Origin: Burkholderiales bacterium
Lineage (GTDB): Bacteria; Pseudomonadota; Gammaproteobacteria; Burkholderiales; Burkholderiaceae_C
Direction of reading: 5' to 3'
Length of the DNA: 9,099 nucleotides
NCBI GenBank assembly: GCA_025352345.1
Contig: JANXTP010000196.1
Location: 1-9,099, forward strand
In this document: positions 6,821 to 9,099 of the stretch, piece by piece
Layout of the letters: every line of letters begins with the position of its first letter
Position numbering within the stretch: the first letter of the stretch is position 1
Position numbers and translations under genes: made by a program
The notes under the pieces: generated by a model
What the model was told of the DNA's origin: nothing
Seen by the model: the letters and a program-made list of their open reading frames with translations, nothing else
Database searches by the model: none

Positions 6821-6835
6821 GCACCTATATGGTGC
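6821..6835. promoter_or_regulatory. NtrC-type enhancer palindrome
   Basis: GCACC-TATAT-GGTGC is a perfect inverted repeat fitting the NtrC (NRI) operator pattern GCAC-N7-GTGC. It closely resembles the strong glnA sites of enterobacteria (GCACCAACATGGTGC). Its centre (6828) lies about 119 bp upstream of the start site inferred from the sigma-54 promoter, within the usual enhancer distance. Only one convincing copy is seen. It also lies 55 bp upstream of the comM start, so NtrC binding could affect that divergent gene too (inference). Confidence 0.8.
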
Positions 6836-6889
6836 GTTTTGCTGACGCCCACTTCAGGGGGAAGTGCAATGGACGGGTGAAATGCCACG

Positions 6890-8431
6890 ATGGCCGCCAT
6901 GGCCCTCGCTCTTGTCCACAGCCGCGCCCTTGACGGCCTGAACGCCCCGCCGGTGACGGTCGAGGTTCACCTGGCGAATGGTCTGCCCAGCTTCACGCTG
7001 GTGGGTCTCGCTGACACCGAGGTCAAGGAAGCGCGCGAGCGGGTGCGTGCGGCCTTGCAAAACAGCGCATTGGAATTTCCACACAACAAGCGCATCACGG
7101 TGAATCTCGCACCCGCCGATCTGCCGAAGGAGTCGGGCCGCTTCGACCTGCCGATCGCCCTCGGCATCCTGGCAGCCAGTGGCCAGATCGACGCGCAACG
7201 CCTGGGCCACACCGAATACGCGGGCGAACTGTCGCTGGCCGGTGATTTGCGGCCGGTGCGCGGCGCGATCGCGATGGCCTTGGCACTCCGGCGAGCCGGA
7301 TCACTGCGGGCACTGGTACTGCCCCAGGCCAGTGCGCTGGAGGCCTCGTTGGTATCAGGCTTGTGCGTGCACAGCGCCGGGCACCTGCTCGACGTGGTGC
7401 GCTCGCTGCTGCCGCGCGAGGCCGAAGGCGCCGCCGAGCTGCCATTGGCGGCCCCGCCTGACGTCGCCTCGGCGCCGGCGCCATCCGGCACCATCGATCT
7501 TCGCGATGTGAAAGGGCAATCGGCGGCCAAACGCGCGCTCGAGGTGGCGGCAGCCGGCGGCCACAGCGTGCTGATGAGCGGGCCGCCCGGCACGGGCAAG
7601 TCGATGTTGGCCCAGTGCTTCCCCAGCCTGCTGCCCGGCCTGTCCGAGGCTCAGGCGCTGGAATCCGCCGCAGTCATCAGCCTGAATGGCCGCCCTTTCG
7701 ATGCCGCGCAGTGGGCCCAGCGGCCGTACCGCAGCCCGCACCACACGGCCTCATCGGTGGCCCTGGTCGGGGGCGGCTCGCCGCCGCGCCCCGGTGAAAT
7801 TTCGCTCGCGCACGAAGGCGTGCTGTTCCTCGACGAATTGCCTGAATTCCCGCGGATGGCACTGGAAGCACTGCGCGAGCCGCTGGAAACCGGCCGCATC
7901 GTCATTTCCCGTGCGGCGCGCCAGGCTGAATTTCCAGCGCGCTTCCAGTTGCTGGCCGCGATGAACCCGTGCCCTTGCGGTCATCACGGCAGCACCGTGA
8001 AGCCCTGCTGCTGCTCGCCTGACATCGTGGGGCGCTACCAGGCGCGCATCAGTGGCCCCCTGCTCGACCGCATCGACTTGCAGGTCGAGGTGCCGGCGAT
8101 GTCAGCCGACGCCTTGATGCGGGCGCCCGACGGCGAGCCGTCGGCCACAGTGGCCACGCGGGTAGCGATCGCACAACGCCTGCAGCGCGACCGCCAAGGC
8201 TGTCTGAATGCAGCGCTGTCGGGCGACGCGCTGGAAAACCACTGCGCGCTGGACGAGGCCGCTGCGCGATTTCTGGCCACCGCCGCGTCGCGCCTCGCGT
8301 GGTCCGCACGCAGCCACCACCGTGTGCTGCGCATGGCCCGCACGATCGCAGACCTGGCGGCCAGCACGTCCATCCAGGGCGCGCACCTGGCCGAGGCGAT
8401 TCAGTACCGGCGGGTGCTGGCAGTGCGCTGA
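6890..8431 (+). CDS. comM: ComM/YifB family AAA+ ATPase (Mg-chelatase-like; natural-transformation helicase)
   Basis: The product has 513 residues, the family's usual length. In naturally competent bacteria ComM is a hexameric helicase that aids branch migration during integration of incoming DNA; it is also widespread in species not known to be competent. The order seen is an N-terminal ChlI-like (Lon-protease-fold) domain (about 5-125: VTVEVHLANGLPSFTLVGL; FDLPIALGILAASG), then the AAA+ Mg-chelatase-like core with Walker A GPPGTGKS (231-238) and Walker B VLFLDELPE (311-319), then the Cys-rich NPCPCGHHG...KPCCCSP segment (359-377), possibly metal-binding. The C-terminal Mg_chelatase_C domain follows (about 420-510: SHHRVLRMARTIADLA; HLAEAIQYR). 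The start could be ATG 6890 or 6899; the latter gives MALALVHSRAL, closer to the family start, while a weak GGGTGA sits nine bases before 6890. The gene is divergent from the porin operon and convergent with metH. Confidence 0.93.
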   Translation: MAAMALALVHSRALDGLNAPPVTVEVHLANGLPSFTLVGLADTEVKEARERVRAALQNSALEFPHNKRITVNLAPADLPKESGRFDLPIALGILAASGQIDAQRLGHTEYAGELSLAGDLRPVRGAIAMALALRRAGSLRALVLPQASALEASLVSGLCVHSAGHLLDVVRSLLPREAEGAAELPLAAPPDVASAPAPSGTIDLRDVKGQSAAKRALEVAAAGGHSVLMSGPPGTGKSMLAQCFPSLLPGLSEAQALESAAVISLNGRPFDAAQWAQRPYRSPHHTASSVALVGGGSPPRPGEISLAHEGVLFLDELPEFPRMALEALREPLETGRIVISRAARQAEFPARFQLLAAMNPCPCGHHGSTVKPCCCSPDIVGRYQARISGPLLDRIDLQVEVPAMSADALMRAPDGEPSATVATRVAIAQRLQRDRQGCLNAALSGDALENHCALDEAAARFLATAASRLAWSARSHHRVLRMARTIADLAASTSIQGAHLAEAIQYRRVLAVR

Positions 8432-8471
8432 GCGCCCAGCGGCTCCTGCCGAGCCCCGCAACTTCAGCGCG

Positions 8472-9099
8472 CTACAACAAGGCCGCCAGCGAGCGGCGCA
8501 CCTGCGCTGCGTCCTGCCCGGTGCGGCGGGCCCAGTCGTCGGTCTGGTCTTCGCCGATCTTGCCGACGTTGAAGTACGCGGCTTCGGGGTGGGCGATGTA
8601 GAAGCCGCTGACGCTCGCCGCCGGGGTCATCGCCCAGCTCTCGGTCAGCGCCATGCCGATGTCGGCGCACTGCAGGGTCTCGAACATCGCAGCCTTCACC
8701 GTGTGGTCCGGACAGGCCGGGTAGCCGGGCGCAGGGCGGATGCCACGGTACTTCTCGGCGATCAGGTCGGTGGCGCTCAGACCGTCGTCGGTCGCGTAAC
8801 CCCAGAACTCGGTGCGCACGCGCTGGTGCATCCGTTCGGCGAACGCCTCGGCCAACCGGTCGGCCAACGCCTTCAGCATGATGGCGCTGTAGTCGTCGTG
8901 GTCGTCCAGGAACTGCTTTTCCCTCTTCTCGGTGCCGAGGCCCGAGGTGACTGCGAACAGGCCGATGTGATCCGCCACGCCCGAGCCTTTCGGCGCGATG
9001 TAGTCGGCCAGGCAGCGGTTGGGGCGATTGAGCTTTTGTCCGTCCGGTCCGTCGACCACCGGTCGTACCGTCTGCATCCGCAGACCGCGCCAGGTCATC
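8472..9099 (-). CDS. metH: Cobalamin-dependent methionine synthase, C-terminal AdoMet-binding activation domain (partial)
   Basis: Only the 3' end is in the window, about 209 codons; the reading frame is open to base 9099 and the true start lies beyond. MetH transfers a methyl group from 5-methyltetrahydrofolate to homocysteine via cobalamin. This part is the reactivation domain that binds S-adenosylmethionine and methylates oxidised cob(II)alamin. Diagnostic blocks are NRCLADYIAP, DHIGLFAVTSGLG, DDYSAIMLKALADRLAEAFAE, the AdoMet motif RPAPGYPACPDHT and LTESWAMTPAASVSGFYIAHP; all align with the E. coli MetH C-terminus. The protein ends YARR-like (WARRTGQDAAQVRRSLAALL), as in the family. The methionine nearest the window edge is internal, not a start. 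Many Burkholderiales split metH into two genes; which form this is cannot be seen here. Its stop is 40 bp from the comM stop, with only a weak 5-bp hairpin (8441-8455) between them. Confidence 0.95.
   Translation of the reverse strand, partial: MTWRGLRMQTVRPVVDGPDGQKLNRPNRCLADYIAPKGSGVADHIGLFAVTSGLGTEKREKQFLDDHDDYSAIMLKALADRLAEAFAERMHQRVRTEFWGYATDDGLSATDLIAEKYRGIRPAPGYPACPDHTVKAAMFETLQCADIGMALTESWAMTPAASVSGFYIAHPEAAYFNVGKIGEDQTDDWARRTGQDAAQVRRSLAALL

Noticed and set aside
6834..6848. GCGT-N7-ACGC dyad overlapping the edge of the NtrC palindrome, considered as a second NtrC site
   Set aside because: The spacing fits but the half-sites do not match GCAC/GTGC, and four-base arms are expected by chance.
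8441..8455. Hairpin GGCTC-N5-GAGCC between the convergent comM and metH stops
   Set aside because: It has a short 5-bp stem and lacks a T-run; it could aid bidirectional termination, but the sequence does not support a call.

Overview
The window is a chromosomal stretch of a GC-rich betaproteobacterium, most likely from Burkholderiales (Leptothrix/Rubrivivax/Ideonella-like; this is inferred from protein flavour and gene order, and the species cannot be fixed). It carries core metabolism, transport and nitrogen-control genes. I see no insertion sequence, CRISPR array, tRNA or rRNA, and no island-like change in composition.

Layout: (1) From 1 to 3735 on the minus strand, read right to left, lie gshA (glutamate-cysteine ligase), kup (K+ uptake) and the 5' end of gshB (glutathione synthetase, cut by the window edge). 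Both steps of glutathione synthesis thus flank a potassium transporter. (2) From 3825 to 6835, also on the minus strand, is a nitrogen-limitation unit in the order TorF-type outer-membrane porin, glnK (PII signalling protein), amtB (ammonium channel). The gaps are 26 bp each and a clean intrinsic terminator follows amtB. Upstream of the porin are a good sigma-54 -24/-12 promoter and, about 119 bp upstream of the inferred start site, a perfect GCAC-N7-GTGC palindrome of the NtrC type. (3) From 6890 to 8431 on the plus strand is comM/yifB (AAA+ helicase of natural transformation), divergent from the porin operon and sharing its 214-bp regulatory gap. (4) From 8472 to 9099 on the minus strand, convergent with comM, is the C-terminal AdoMet-binding activation domain of cobalamin-dependent methionine synthase (metH).

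How they work together: under nitrogen limitation NtrC-P with sigma-54 RNA polymerase should switch on porin-glnK-amtB. The porin could then pass solutes across the outer membrane, AmtB would move ammonium across the inner membrane, and GlnK would gate AmtB according to its uridylylation and nucleotide state. The least described part of the window is the outer-membrane porin placed first in the classic glnK-amtB operon. Its Ala/Pro-rich mature N-terminus resembles the unusually long periplasmic tail of AmtB. Apart from this I found no clearly new system.
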